Shown here: in pieces, positions 51,309 through 59,984 of the stretch
Layout: each line of letters begins with the position of its first letter
Numbering within the stretch: position 1 is the first letter of the stretch
DNA from: a bacterium
GTDB lineage: Bacteria; Ratteibacteria; UBA8468; B48-G9; JAFGKM01
Length of the DNA: 64,000 nucleotides
Assembly (NCBI GenBank): GCA_023230585.1
Contig: JALNXB010000002.1
Coordinates: 1 to 64,000 of the forward strand
Reading direction: 5' to 3'
Made by a program: the position numbers and the translations under genes
The notes under the pieces: generated by a model
Seen by the model: the letters and a program-made list of their open reading frames with translations, nothing else
What the model was told of the DNA's origin: nothing
The model's database searches: none

Positions 51309-52640
51309 ATGTCAATAGTAATAGAAAAAGAAATAGCAAAGGTTAATTTTAATGATAGACGATTATCTGAAAGATATGTTAAAATAATAGAGCAAGTACA
51401 GGGAAGTACAGATTTAAGTTTTCCCATAATAATACCAGATAATTGGTCTGATTTAAAAGCGTTATACAGGTTTTTTGCCAATAAAAAAGTAACCCATGAG
51501 AGAATACTTATGCCACATAAAAACAGTACAGTAGCAAGATGCATGGAAGAAGAGGTTGTTCTATTTATACAAGACACTACATATTTGAATTATTCACATC
51601 ATCCATCTACTGAAGGTTTAGGTTCTATAGGAGTTAAAGAAAAGTTTATAGGAATGTTGGTGCATAATGGATATGCGGTAAGTGGTGAAGATAAAAAACC
51701 GTTAGGATTGCTACATCAAAAAACAATAGTAAGAAAGTCGAAAGCCAAGAGAAGTAAAAAAGACGAAAAAGAAAGCATAAAATGGCAAGAAGGATTAGAA
51801 AGCAGCAGTAAATTACTCAAGGGACATAAGAAGGTAATACAAGTATGCGACAGAGAAGGCGATGTGTACTTTTTTATTAAAAAGATACAGGAGTTAAATC
51901 AGGGATTTGTAATACGTTGTGCATGGAACAGAAAGACAGAATCGGGACATATATTTGAAGACATAAAAAAGGCGAAATTGTATGGTTATACAAACATAAA
52001 AATAGAACGTAATGGGAATAGAAAAGAAAGAGTTGCCAAGGCAAGCATAAGAAGTTGTACGCTGAAAATACTTGCACCAAAATCTATAAACAGACAAGGT
52101 CCTGAACTGGATATAAATGTAGTAATAGTAGAGGAACTCAAAACATCAAACGCAGATAACAAAATACATTGGATACTTCTAACAAACGAGAAAATAGAAA
52201 GTAGAGAAGATTGTTTAAAAATAATAAAGTATTATCAATCTCGATGGCTGATAGAGGAGTTTCATAAAGGATTAAAGACTGGCTGTAGAATAGAAGACCG
52301 ACAGTTGCAAACTAAAGAACAGCTTGAAAAATGCTTAGGTATGTTTTCAATCTTATGTTACAATATTCTACTAATGCGACATGAAGTAAGAAAAGGGGTT
52401 GCAGGAAAGGTAATTCTACATCCAGAACAAATAACTTATTTAAGAAAGAAATTCCCTAAAGAAGCAAAGGGAAAAATGACACCTCAAAAAGTATTACGTC
52501 TAGTTGCTCGAAAAGGTGGATTTATAGGCAGAAAATCTGATGGCAACCCTGGATGGCTAACTTTAATGCGTGGAATGTATGATTTAATCGTTGTATATGA
52601 AGCATACATACACCTTTTAAAAGATATGGGTAAGAGATAG
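51309..52640 (+). CDS. IS4-family transposase (IS50/Tn5 group)
   Basis: 443-aa DDE transposase. N-terminal Tnp_DNA_bind-like region (EIAKVNFNDRRLSERYVKI, ALYRFFANKKV), catalytic Asp89 (FIQDTTYLNY), Asp181 (VCDREGDVY), and the YREK signature Tyr309-Arg312-Glu316-Lys323 (YQSRWLIEEFHKGLK). Tn5 transposase has Asp97, Asp188, Glu326. An AAAGGAGG site precedes ATG 51309. Full length, without stops; stop codon lies in the right inverted repeat. Confidence 0.95.
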   Translation: MSIVIEKEIAKVNFNDRRLSERYVKIIEQVQGSTDLSFPIIIPDNWSDLKALYRFFANKKVTHERILMPHKNSTVARCMEEEVVLFIQDTTYLNYSHHPSTEGLGSIGVKEKFIGMLVHNGYAVSGEDKKPLGLLHQKTIVRKSKAKRSKKDEKESIKWQEGLESSSKLLKGHKKVIQVCDREGDVYFFIKKIQELNQGFVIRCAWNRKTESGHIFEDIKKAKLYGYTNIKIERNGNRKERVAKASIRSCTLKILAPKSINRQGPELDINVVIVEELKTSNADNKIHWILLTNEKIESREDCLKIIKYYQSRWLIEEFHKGLKTGCRIEDRQLQTKEQLEKCLGMFSILCYNILLMRHEVRKGVAGKVILHPEQITYLRKKFPKEAKGKMTPQKVLRLVARKGGFIGRKSDGNPGWLTLMRGMYDLIVVYEAYIHLLKDMGKR

Positions 52641-52649
52641 CTCAAGGGG
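52641..52649. repeat. Target-site duplication, right copy
   Basis: CTCAAGGGG immediately after the IS right end, identical to 50981-50989. Confidence 0.93.
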
Positions 52650-52860
52650 AGAGGCAAATAAGGAAAGATTGTCTTTGCAAGTGATGAAGGTGGTACCTCG
52701 GAGTATTTTGCGGAGGTCTAGCCTTCGTCTTACTCAAGTGTAGTGAAAAGAAATATCCCCCCTATATGTCATTCCGGACTTGATCCGGAATCTCGTTTTT
52801 CTTGCTACCAGTTTAGGTTAATGGGAGAAAAAAGTATTTGGTGTTATTCACTCCTTTTTT
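52650..52860. repeat. Dispersed repeat region right of the IS
   Basis: Remainder of the hairpin module split by the IS, then GTCATTCCGGACTTGATCCG / GAATCTCG (52768-52795), the fullest copy of the CCGGA palindrome module. Protein frames through it (such as 52743-52928) carry the SGLDPESR string that such repeats give and are not genes. Confidence 0.65.
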
Positions 52861-53007
52861 GCCCACTCCCCTTGGGTCTTGTCCCGAATATCCCCGAGGG
52901 AGGAGAGGAGTGCCGATGCGAAGAGTAATGAGCATCGTTTGGCAAGGCAGAGAGTCGGTGAACTGCCCCCGTTGACTGAAGCCCGTAGGGCAAGAAAGGA
53001 TGAGGGG
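52861..53007. repeat. Structured ~145-bp repeat, copy 1
   Basis: Nearly identical to 60029-60172. It can fold into CTCCCC...GGGAG, GATGC-N12-GCATC, GGCAG-N12-CTGCC and GCCC-GTA-GGGC hairpins. Of the differences between copies, two fall in one stem and keep pairing through G-U, the others mostly in loops. An internal GGTCTTGTCCCGAATATCCC insert (52875-52896) splits the first hairpin. It ends 4 bp before the AMMECR1 stop. Confidence 0.75.
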
Positions 53008-53011
53008 GGGC

Positions 53012-53563
53012 TCAAAGGTCATCCTCAGAAAACACTTCTGTTTGGAAGGTATAAATCTCTGTATTAGGTTTTTTCCAGGCATCTTTTGGTAGCCCTGCTT
53101 TATACATACATAGGTTATCCATAAACTCTTCTAAATTCCAATTGGTCTCAATTGCAACTTGCGGAAGAAAAACTCCTTGCAAGTACCCTTTTTTAACTAT
53201 AACACCGTCTTTTCCTAATACAATTTGTTCAGCATTATTAATTCTTTCAGGAACTGTTAGAACAGAAATTTCGATTACTATGCTTTTTAGTTCAACAGAA
53301 GAAACAGGCGAAAAACGAGGGTCTTCTGTTGCAGATTGAACTGCCATATCACTAACAGCATCAACAAGAGGTTTAATAGGTTGGATATATCCGATACAAC
53401 CCCTCAATTTACCATTCTTTTTAAGAGTAACAAACACACCTCTTTTTTCCTTAAAGAGCGGGTCTTGACTTTCTGGTGCTTTAAACAATTTTCCTGCAAG
53501 ATTGGTTTCAATAGCATCTCTTGCAATTTTTAAAAGACTATTTTTTTGATTTTCTGTTAACAT
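53012..53563 (-). CDS. amrA: AMMECR1-domain protein (AmmeMemoRadiSam system protein A)
   Basis: 183-aa AMMECR1-fold protein. The signature RGCIGYIQPIKPLVDAV is near residue 55, with ATEDPRFSPVSS and KGYLQGVFLPQVA. The family co-occurs with MEMO1 and a radical-SAM protein in the so-called AmmeMemoRadiSam set, whose chemistry is not settled. Neither partner is in the window. Here it is the third gene of a ceramidase-like/dehydrogenase/AMMECR1 operon, 15 bp after the dehydrogenase. A decayed copy of its 3' end lies at 49274-49447. Confidence 0.9.
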   Translation of the reverse strand: MLTENQKNSLLKIARDAIETNLAGKLFKAPESQDPLFKEKRGVFVTLKKNGKLRGCIGYIQPIKPLVDAVSDMAVQSATEDPRFSPVSSVELKSIVIEISVLTVPERINNAEQIVLGKDGVIVKKGYLQGVFLPQVAIETNWNLEEFMDNLCMYKAGLPKDAWKKPNTEIYTFQTEVFSEDDL

Positions 53564-53578
53564 TTATCACCACCATTT

Positions 53579-54610
53579 TTAAGGAAGAACCATATTCTTT
53601 AATCCTTGTCGTTCTTCTGTTACTTCCAAAGCTTCTTGTACCTGTGATAAAGAAAAAGTTTTTGTTATATACTTATCGCCCTCAATTATCCCCGAACTTA
53701 AAACAGAGATAGCTTGGCTGTTATGTCTTGGTGAAGAACCGTAACTCCCTATAAGCCTGCACTCTCCATACTGTATCTTATCAATATCATCTGCCAGTTG
53801 CTCTTTCTTAAAACCACCAAAAAGGTTGACTGTTCCACGTGGAGAAATCAATTTCAGAAATTTAACATTCAAAGCAGCAGACCCAGAGACCACCATAATC
53901 TGGTCAACCAACCGCCCGTCACACACTTCTCTTATTACAGGTTCGAGTTCTTCAACGGAAGGGTTTATAAATCTATCAGATTTTGTAAATTTAGCAGACT
54001 CCAACCTTTTTTCACCTGTATCACACATAATTACTTTTTTTACACCCTTTCCATAAGCCAGTTGTGCATGAAAACAACCCATTGGACCTGCTCCAATAAT
54101 AAGAAGAGATTCTCCTTGTTTAATATTACTTAACTCTTGAGCGTTTATTACGCATGCAAGAGGTTCTGCAAGAGCTGCATTCTGGTATGAAAGATTTTCG
54201 GGAATTTTGTTCACACATTTGTTTAAAATAAAGTTTTCAGGTATAAGTATATATTCAGCAAAACCACCGTGGTAATGGCAACTAACAACAGTTAAGTTTT
54301 CACACATAGACTGGATATCTTTATAGCAGTAAAAACATTTTCCGCAAGGTATAGCCGCTGCAACCTGTACTCTATCTCCAATTTTAAAAGACACAACCTC
54401 TTTACCTAATTGAACTACTTCACCAGAAAGTTCGTGCCCGAGAATAGACGGATATTTTATGAAACGATGGCCTTGTCGATAAGTTTTCACATCTGTACCG
54501 CATACTCCGCATGCTTTTACTTTTACTACTATATCCTTGTTTTTAGCAACAGGGGTGGGGAAATCACAAAAAACAAGGTTCTCAACACCCTTTAATAATG
54601 CTGCTTTCAT
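53579..54610 (-). CDS. Zinc-dependent alcohol/polyol dehydrogenase (MDR family)
   Basis: 343-aa medium-chain dehydrogenase. Catalytic zinc region ACGVCGTDVKTYRQGH and LGHELSGEV, structural zinc CGKCFYCYKDIQSMC, and NAD-binding LLIIGAGPMGCFHAQLA are intact. It resembles sorbitol/threonine dehydrogenase-like polyol oxidoreductases; substrate unknown. It lies 28 bp after the ceramidase-like copy B and 15 bp before AMMECR1, in the same operon. No counterpart remains beside copy A. Confidence 0.9.
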   Translation of the reverse strand: MKAALLKGVENLVFCDFPTPVAKNKDIVVKVKACGVCGTDVKTYRQGHRFIKYPSILGHELSGEVVQLGKEVVSFKIGDRVQVAAAIPCGKCFYCYKDIQSMCENLTVVSCHYHGGFAEYILIPENFILNKCVNKIPENLSYQNAALAEPLACVINAQELSNIKQGESLLIIGAGPMGCFHAQLAYGKGVKKVIMCDTGEKRLESAKFTKSDRFINPSVEELEPVIREVCDGRLVDQIMVVSGSAALNVKFLKLISPRGTVNLFGGFKKEQLADDIDKIQYGECRLIGSYGSSPRHNSQAISVLSSGIIEGDKYITKTFSLSQVQEALEVTEERQGLKNMVLP

Positions 54611-54638
54611 TATTAGTCTCCATTTGTTAAAACAAAAA

Positions 54639-55934
54639 CTATCTTATAGATTTAAGTAGTTGAATTGCTTTCTCTGCCAGTATCTCCCCACTTCCACGAG
54701 CAACGGGAGAACTCACAGGTTCATACCCTTGTTGGTCATACGCTTGGCTGTGTGCAATATATCCTAAATTGTCCAGCCCGAGTTCCACTATAAAAGTGTA
54801 AGGAAATGGAGAGTTCTTTTTTATATGTAGCCCAAGTTCCACAAAATATTCGCCTGGTATACTAACAAAGGCAACTTCTCCAATACTTAACGCCACTATT
54901 TCTGTTGTGACCTCATCTTTACCTAATTGTTCTGCTCTTAATATGCCTAACCCTGATAAATATTCTAAATTATGCAGTCCATAGCCTTGCAACACGCTTT
55001 TTCTTGCCTTTTCAAGAGATTCATCGTTATATTTTTTCAAAGGTAGTTTCACTAACGTTCTGCCAGCGTTCACTTTAGCTTCGCTTTTAAAATTCTCCAT
55101 TTTAAAAATATTTTTTATTACTTCAGCCCCAAGAACTGTTCCTATACGTTGTGCAAATTCAAAATATTTACGTTCTTTACTTTTCTCCTTAACATTTGTA
55201 TGGTTTACATCTCCCATCGCTCCAGAGGTATATACAATTCCCGTGTCTTCGCCAATAAATTTTCTGACAGTTTGCCTCAGCACACCAGGAAAATCTGCTG
55301 AAATATTGTTACCACCAATCGTATCAAGATGTAAAGCAAAATTGACTACAAGTCCTCTAATATTTAAATAGTCTTCACCAAAAGCAACTATTCCGACATC
55401 AGGGTCTATCGGACCTACCGGTTTTACTACGTCTGGATTACCTCTACCGGGGTTTGTTTGAAAAGTCCCGTCTTTCATTAAAAACCTTCTATTGAAAGAA
55501 ATACTCTCCTCTTTGCCTTTCATCCAAACAACTTTTGTTGTATCAAGGGAATTGATAGCATGTGTCGTAGCTGAACATAAATATGAAGGAAGCATAGACA
55601 TCCACTCTTCTGCTATAGCGTTTTCCCAACCGGGCAAAATAGATAATCTCATAACAGGACCTGTGTGGGTGTGGGTACCGCAAATGATTACATTATTCTC
55701 TGGTATAGAGAACCGTTTCTTCAAAAGAGTTCTTGTTTTATCAGATACTTCCTTATTTAAACTTATCAAGTCACAGGAAATTAAACATATTCTTTGATTA
55801 CCATCATCAATTACCATTGAGTTTGCAAATAGAGGGTCGTGTATAAGCTCACTTTCACGAGGACCAAAATAACCTTGTAACGCAGAACCTAATGGTGGTG
55901 TTATATCAACAGTCCCAAACCCTGCTTTAATCAT
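54639..55934 (-). CDS. Neutral/alkaline ceramidase-like protein (tandem copy B)
   Basis: 431-aa ceramidase-family protein close to 49484-50782: GFGTVDITPPLGSALQGYFG, GTHTHTGPVMR, HLDTIGGNNISADFPGVL, YTSGAMGDVNHTN. The segment that holds the nucleophile in ceramidases (GDVS) reads GDVN. No signal peptide; cytosolic. First gene of the operon with dehydrogenase and AMMECR1. The upstream 80 bp are conserved with copy A. Confidence 0.87.
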   Translation of the reverse strand: MIKAGFGTVDITPPLGSALQGYFGPRESELIHDPLFANSMVIDDGNQRICLISCDLISLNKEVSDKTRTLLKKRFSIPENNVIICGTHTHTGPVMRLSILPGWENAIAEEWMSMLPSYLCSATTHAINSLDTTKVVWMKGKEESISFNRRFLMKDGTFQTNPGRGNPDVVKPVGPIDPDVGIVAFGEDYLNIRGLVVNFALHLDTIGGNNISADFPGVLRQTVRKFIGEDTGIVYTSGAMGDVNHTNVKEKSKERKYFEFAQRIGTVLGAEVIKNIFKMENFKSEAKVNAGRTLVKLPLKKYNDESLEKARKSVLQGYGLHNLEYLSGLGILRAEQLGKDEVTTEIVALSIGEVAFVSIPGEYFVELGLHIKKNSPFPYTFIVELGLDNLGYIAHSQAYDQQGYEPVSSPVARGSGEILAEKAIQLLKSIR

Positions 55935-56087
55935 TGTCTCCCTCCTTGAATAATTTTAAACGCTTAATTTAATTGTTTTATATGATAAAGTGTAACAGAT
56001 TCATTTAATGAAATCAAAAGAAACAATGTAACAGAAGTTTTATATTACCACTACTTTCTTCGTCCCAACTTCATTCCGTCTTCTCCT

Positions 56088-57113
56088 TTACCCTCCAACA
56101 ATTCCATTATATCTGGTTAAAGCAATAAGAACCATAAAAACAAGCGGTATAGTAAAAATTGAAAGTATATACGAAGCAAAACAAATTCTTGCATATTCGC
56201 TTGTATCTCTACCTATAGACTCAGGGAACACTATAATATTTAATCCCACAGGCATAGCGGATATAATAACTGGAATCATAAGATGTTCCCTTAACCCTAA
56301 TGACCAAAAAATTATCCCTACCAAAAAAGGTATTATTAGCAAACGAATCAAAGAAACAATATAAGCTTGTACAGAAGCAAAAAGTTTACCTAACGGATAA
56401 GAAGCAAGCACAAACCCTGTAAGAAGCATAGCTATAGGTCCCATACAGTTAGCAAGTAATGTAATATCCTCATTTAATGTTTTTGGTAAAGGTATCTCAG
56501 CAACACCCCACAATATACCCAAAACAAGAGCAACAAGAGCAGGTGGAAATATATTTGCAACTCTTTTCAAACCTATTTTTTTGCCATTATGTGTTTTTTC
56601 TAAAGCTAATTTTTGTAGTTCTTCTGGTGATAAACTTTCATCTTGGTGTAGGTGATTAATTATATAAATCCCTATTGAGTAGATAGCAACACTAATTGGA
56701 ATAGCAAATATCATAGTATTAAAGAGCATCTTTTCTCCGAAAACAGCATTAATAACCGGATACCCAAAATATCCGTAATTAGGAAAGATGAATATATAAA
56801 GAAGTATATTTTTAGGTATGCTAATTTTTTCCCCAATACTTTTTGTCAGCAAGTAGCCCAGTAAAAGAATAATAAGTAGAAACCCAGCCCCTACAAGAAC
56901 CATTAAAAGGTTATTTTCGAGTAACTCCCTATGGAAATTTGTCGACATATTTTTAAACGCAAGAGCAGGGAGCAAAATATGAGTTTCAAGTATGGAAAGC
57001 ACTCTTGCAGTGGTGGGTGGCAAAACATTTATTCGCCTTAAAAAAAAACCTAAAGCTATCAACAGAAATAAAGAGATAATCTGGTGCATCATAGTGAAAT
57101 ATAACGTATTCAA
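56088..57113 (-). CDS. AEC (auxin efflux carrier) family transporter
   Basis: 341-aa membrane protein with about ten helices in two five-helix halves. FFLRRINVLPPTTARVLS and HILLPALAFKNMS match the family's first half, and PVIISAMPVGLNIIVFPESIGRD the second. Members export or import small organic acids such as malate. Starts at TTG 57113, which has AAAGGA 8 bases upstream; ATG 57092 is an alternative. Substrate unknown. Confidence 0.88.
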   Translation of the reverse strand: MNTLYFTMMHQIISLFLLIALGFFLRRINVLPPTTARVLSILETHILLPALAFKNMSTNFHRELLENNLLMVLVGAGFLLIILLLGYLLTKSIGEKISIPKNILLYIFIFPNYGYFGYPVINAVFGEKMLFNTMIFAIPISVAIYSIGIYIINHLHQDESLSPEELQKLALEKTHNGKKIGLKRVANIFPPALVALVLGILWGVAEIPLPKTLNEDITLLANCMGPIAMLLTGFVLASYPLGKLFASVQAYIVSLIRLLIIPFLVGIIFWSLGLREHLMIPVIISAMPVGLNIIVFPESIGRDTSEYARICFASYILSIFTIPLVFMVLIALTRYNGIVGG

Positions 57114-57263
57114 GGTAATTTTCCTTTAACTGTAAAAATGCTGGTTGTATTATGATAAAAACTCTATTTAAAACAATTTCAAATATCATAACACAATAAA
57201 TGGTGGAAGGTTAAATTTTTAGGAGAAACTCATAGTTTTATAGAGTTGATTTAACTTTGTTTC

Positions 57264-58199
57264 TTACTTTATTTTTTTGTGTCTATGTTTTATTGCTCTA
57301 CTAAAATAATCATCCAGCAATTCTATATTAAACTCTTTCACAATATCTTTTGCAGTAATGTTTTCTAAATTACTGGTAATAAGTGCAGACCCCAAATATT
57401 CTGGTATAAAAATATCAACTTTAGGACCATATTTTTCTTTTATTGCAAGAAACTTGCGACCATTATAATCAAGATGAGCCACACAACAGTCAAGATTAAC
57501 CGTTTTTGTTACATAAAAGCGGTAATTCGATGTTGTAGCGATTGTAACCCCAACTGGCGAAACAATAGACCCAGGTATCCCTCTAAGTGCTCCAACAAAA
57601 TATGCTCTGCAGGTGTATGCCCAGTATGCTTGCATTAATCCACCGTGGTATGCAGAAGAGAAAACAATAAGGTCTGGACGTTGAATTGCATATCTTTCAA
57701 GGAGTTTTGTAAAATTTAAATCAAAACATATAGCGCAAGCGACCGTACCGAAATCACATTTTATAAGAGGTGCTTCTGTTCCGTATGCTATATTGTGTTC
57801 TGCATTTTCGCCTATAGTAAGATGGTTTTTGTAATAAACCCCTGTTATCTCTCCAGTTCTATCTATAATGGTTGTAGCATTCCTCCAAAACCCTTCATTA
57901 TCCTTTATAGTTGACGAGTAAGCTATGTAAGAATTATTTTCTATTGCCTTCTCTTTAAAAAAATTAAGAACCTGTTCCCCTCTTGTACAAAAAAAATCTA
58001 ACCACTCTTCTTGCTTCAAAGATTGTGGACGGTCACAGTTTTCAGGCAACACAATTAAGTCAGGTTTGTCAGGCAAAACTGCCTTCAGGTGAGAATCAAG
58101 ATAATTTATTACATTTTCCACTACTTGCTGAAAATTAACAGTAAGATTAGTAGGTGGTAATGGAATACTTAAATTGCTAATTTTTACTTTTTTTGCCAT
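57264..58199 (-). CDS. Carbon-nitrogen hydrolase (nitrilase superfamily)
   Basis: 311-aa amidase-like enzyme. The Glu-Lys-Cys triad is visible: Glu in VLPENCDRP, Lys in VYYKNHLTIGE, Cys in CAICFDLNF. It would hydrolyse amide or carbamoyl C-N bonds. ATG 58199 follows AAGGGAG; a longer frame to 58238 lacks a ribosome-binding site. The transporter gene follows 150 bp later on the same strand and may move its substrate. Confidence 0.88.
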   Translation of the reverse strand: MAKKVKISNLSIPLPPTNLTVNFQQVVENVINYLDSHLKAVLPDKPDLIVLPENCDRPQSLKQEEWLDFFCTRGEQVLNFFKEKAIENNSYIAYSSTIKDNEGFWRNATTIIDRTGEITGVYYKNHLTIGENAEHNIAYGTEAPLIKCDFGTVACAICFDLNFTKLLERYAIQRPDLIVFSSAYHGGLMQAYWAYTCRAYFVGALRGIPGSIVSPVGVTIATTSNYRFYVTKTVNLDCCVAHLDYNGRKFLAIKEKYGPKVDIFIPEYLGSALITSNLENITAKDIVKEFNIELLDDYFSRAIKHRHKKIK

Positions 58200-58584
58200 A
58201 TAGCAGTCTCCCTTATAAGTTGTTTTTTTAACCTTCAAGGTATTATATATATATTATGGCAATTAAGGCAAATAATACGAATTATGGAGGCTAAATCTTC
58301 GTCTTAGTTGTTGCATTTGTTAAGCCTCTTTTTGTTTTTGCTTTTCACGTTCCACGCCCCCCATTCCGTCTTTGCGAGCGTTTGTCTTTTATCCTTACTG
58401 CTTTTTATTATATTTCTATGATTTAATTATATTTCTATGATTTAATTTGCATATTTAACATTATTAAAGTATGCTTTTAGAATAACAATATTACTTTTTC
58501 TTGAATTTTTACTTCAAATAAAGCCACTTATCTTATGTTTCTAATCTAAAATGTTAATAAAACAAAAACCTTGGAGATAAAAAT
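58200..58584. other. Intergenic region with repeat module and short tandem repeat
   Basis: Between divergent genes. CCCCCCATTCCGTCTTTGCG (58356-58375) is the dispersed module seen at 48.7 and 50.9 kb. A 19-bp tandem duplication, ATTATATTTCTATGATTTA, occupies 58407-58425 and 58426-58444. No gene seen. Confidence 0.55.
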
Positions 58585-59571
58585 ATGATAAGAGAACTGC
58601 CTCAATTAAAGATTCCTACCTGGCTAAATGACTCAATAAATAACATAAATAATAAAACACAACCCGATTTTAATCTTGAAAATATCCTTCAAAACTCCTT
58701 ATACTACCCCGCCTGTGGTTTAAATGGTACACCTGTAAAGTATCTCACAGGCAATATCCATTCTTTTGTTTATGCTGATTATATGGTTACAAAGGAAGAA
58801 TTTTCAGAGAACCTCAACGGGACTGCTAAGGACTGTGGTTTTAAAGGTTATCACTCAATCTATCAACGTGAAATATTAAAAAATGAAATACTGCCTGACA
58901 ATTGGGATTTTAAACTTTCTTCTTTGTTCTTGTTTAGGGAGAATGAAAAAAGAAGGGAAAGCGGTTCTAAATTGCTAACAAAACAACAAGCGTTGGCAAA
59001 ATATGGAGTTCTCGGAGAATGGGAAAATCAATGTGAACCATTTGCACATTGGAGTATTTGGTTGAAAAATCCTGATAGCAATTTTGATGAGCCGTTAAAG
59101 GCGTTTAGTTTTTTATTTCTTTGTGGAGAAATGTCCGCAATATATTTAGGGTTGTACTGCAGGTTGAAAATTGTTCCAACAGTATTATCTATAATTCAAC
59201 CAGGGGGGGGATTTGGACTAGGATGGGAGGCAGCTGACTACGATAATAGTTTTTTCAAAAAAGTTGTAGCATTAAACGAAGTCGGTTCTCCACCGTACCT
59301 CTTGTATGGAGGATGGGGCGATAGGGTAGAATCTTATGTAAAACCCTGTTGGCACGAATATGAAGGAGAGATATTAACAAGATTACCCGAAAGGCGTGCT
59401 GGTTTGTGGAAACTAAACGATAATATTCATTCTAAACTAATAAAAGAATTACCTCAGTTTGTTAGTCCTATGAAATGGTTTGGATACAATTTTTGGTTGA
59501 GGGCGGAAAATTTCTTGAGAAAACTTGAAGCTGATGAACGATTGAGATTTAAGGATAAAGAAGATATATAA
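58585..59571 (+). CDS. Conserved-looking protein of unknown function
   Basis: 328-aa soluble protein without signal or membrane segments. It starts with a LQNSLYYPACGLNGTPVKYL motif, then HSFVYADYMVTKEEF, FKGYHSIYQRE, FLCGEMSAIYLGLYC and GGGFGLGWEAADYD. The YYPxxGxxGTPVKYL...HSFVYxDY pattern recurs, as I recall, in unannotated bacterial proteins; no function is known to me. GGAG before the ATG. A 97-aa gene follows 56 bp later. Confidence 0.7.
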   Translation: MIRELPQLKIPTWLNDSINNINNKTQPDFNLENILQNSLYYPACGLNGTPVKYLTGNIHSFVYADYMVTKEEFSENLNGTAKDCGFKGYHSIYQREILKNEILPDNWDFKLSSLFLFRENEKRRESGSKLLTKQQALAKYGVLGEWENQCEPFAHWSIWLKNPDSNFDEPLKAFSFLFLCGEMSAIYLGLYCRLKIVPTVLSIIQPGGGFGLGWEAADYDNSFFKKVVALNEVGSPPYLLYGGWGDRVESYVKPCWHEYEGEILTRLPERRAGLWKLNDNIHSKLIKELPQFVSPMKWFGYNFWLRAENFLRKLEADERLRFKDKEDI

Positions 59572-59627
59572 TACTTAAAAAATAAAGCCAAAATTGGTAG
59601 AAACATATTATACGAGGAGGTTATAGA

Positions 59628-59921
59628 ATGAAACAAGTTACATTAGAGGATTTTAAGACACCTGTTTATTACAAACAAGCCAAAGATATTGTATTTAGCG
59701 GGGAAAAAGACGGAACAGATTTTAAGTTAGGGTTTTTACCTGAATCAGAATTCGTTTATAGTTTTGATACAGCTCCAGACGTTTTTTTTCAAGATTTGGA
59801 TATTGAGGAAGTCTACTATGAACCTTATAGAACTTTTTTAAGATTGAAATATCCAACCGATTTAAAAATATATTTGCGTGGTGGAGATAAACTGTATGTA
59901 AAAGGTAACTTAAGAGTTTAA
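59628..59921 (+). CDS. Small protein, unknown
   Basis: 97-aa acidic protein (KQVTLEDFKTPVYYKQAKD, EVYYEPYRTFLRLKYP). GAGGAGG ribosome-binding site. Same strand as and 56 bp after the 328-aa unknown gene; perhaps one transcript. No recognised domain. Confidence 0.6.
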   Translation: MKQVTLEDFKTPVYYKQAKDIVFSGEKDGTDFKLGFLPESEFVYSFDTAPDVFFQDLDIEEVYYEPYRTFLRLKYPTDLKIYLRGGDKLYVKGNLRV

Positions 59922-59984
59922 TAACAACTACTTACAATTGTAGTGTATGAGGAAAAAACTGTTTGCATCTGTTGTTTCGTTATT

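Larger units (their letters stand above)
50990..52640 (+). mobile_element. Complete IS4-family (IS50-group) insertion sequence with AbrB-like passenger
   Basis: 1651-bp element. Left end is CTATCTCTTACCCACAAGT (50990-51008); right end, read inward on the minus strand, is CTATCTCTTACCCATATCT (52640-52622); the first 14 bases are identical. The ends resemble the 19-bp ends of Tn5: outside end CTGACTCTTATACACAAGT and inside end CTGTCTCTTGATCAGATCT. A perfect 9-bp target duplication flanks it, as for Tn5. It contains a YREK transposase on the plus strand and a small AbrB-like gene on the minus strand. The transposase stop TAG is formed by the last three bases of the element. Intact ends and open frames suggest recent, perhaps active, transposition. 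Confidence 0.93.

Noticed and set aside
52743..53082. Frames on both strands next to the IS
   Set aside because: Both are read-through of the CCGGA and structured repeats (SGLDPESR, GYSGQDPRG), not proteins.
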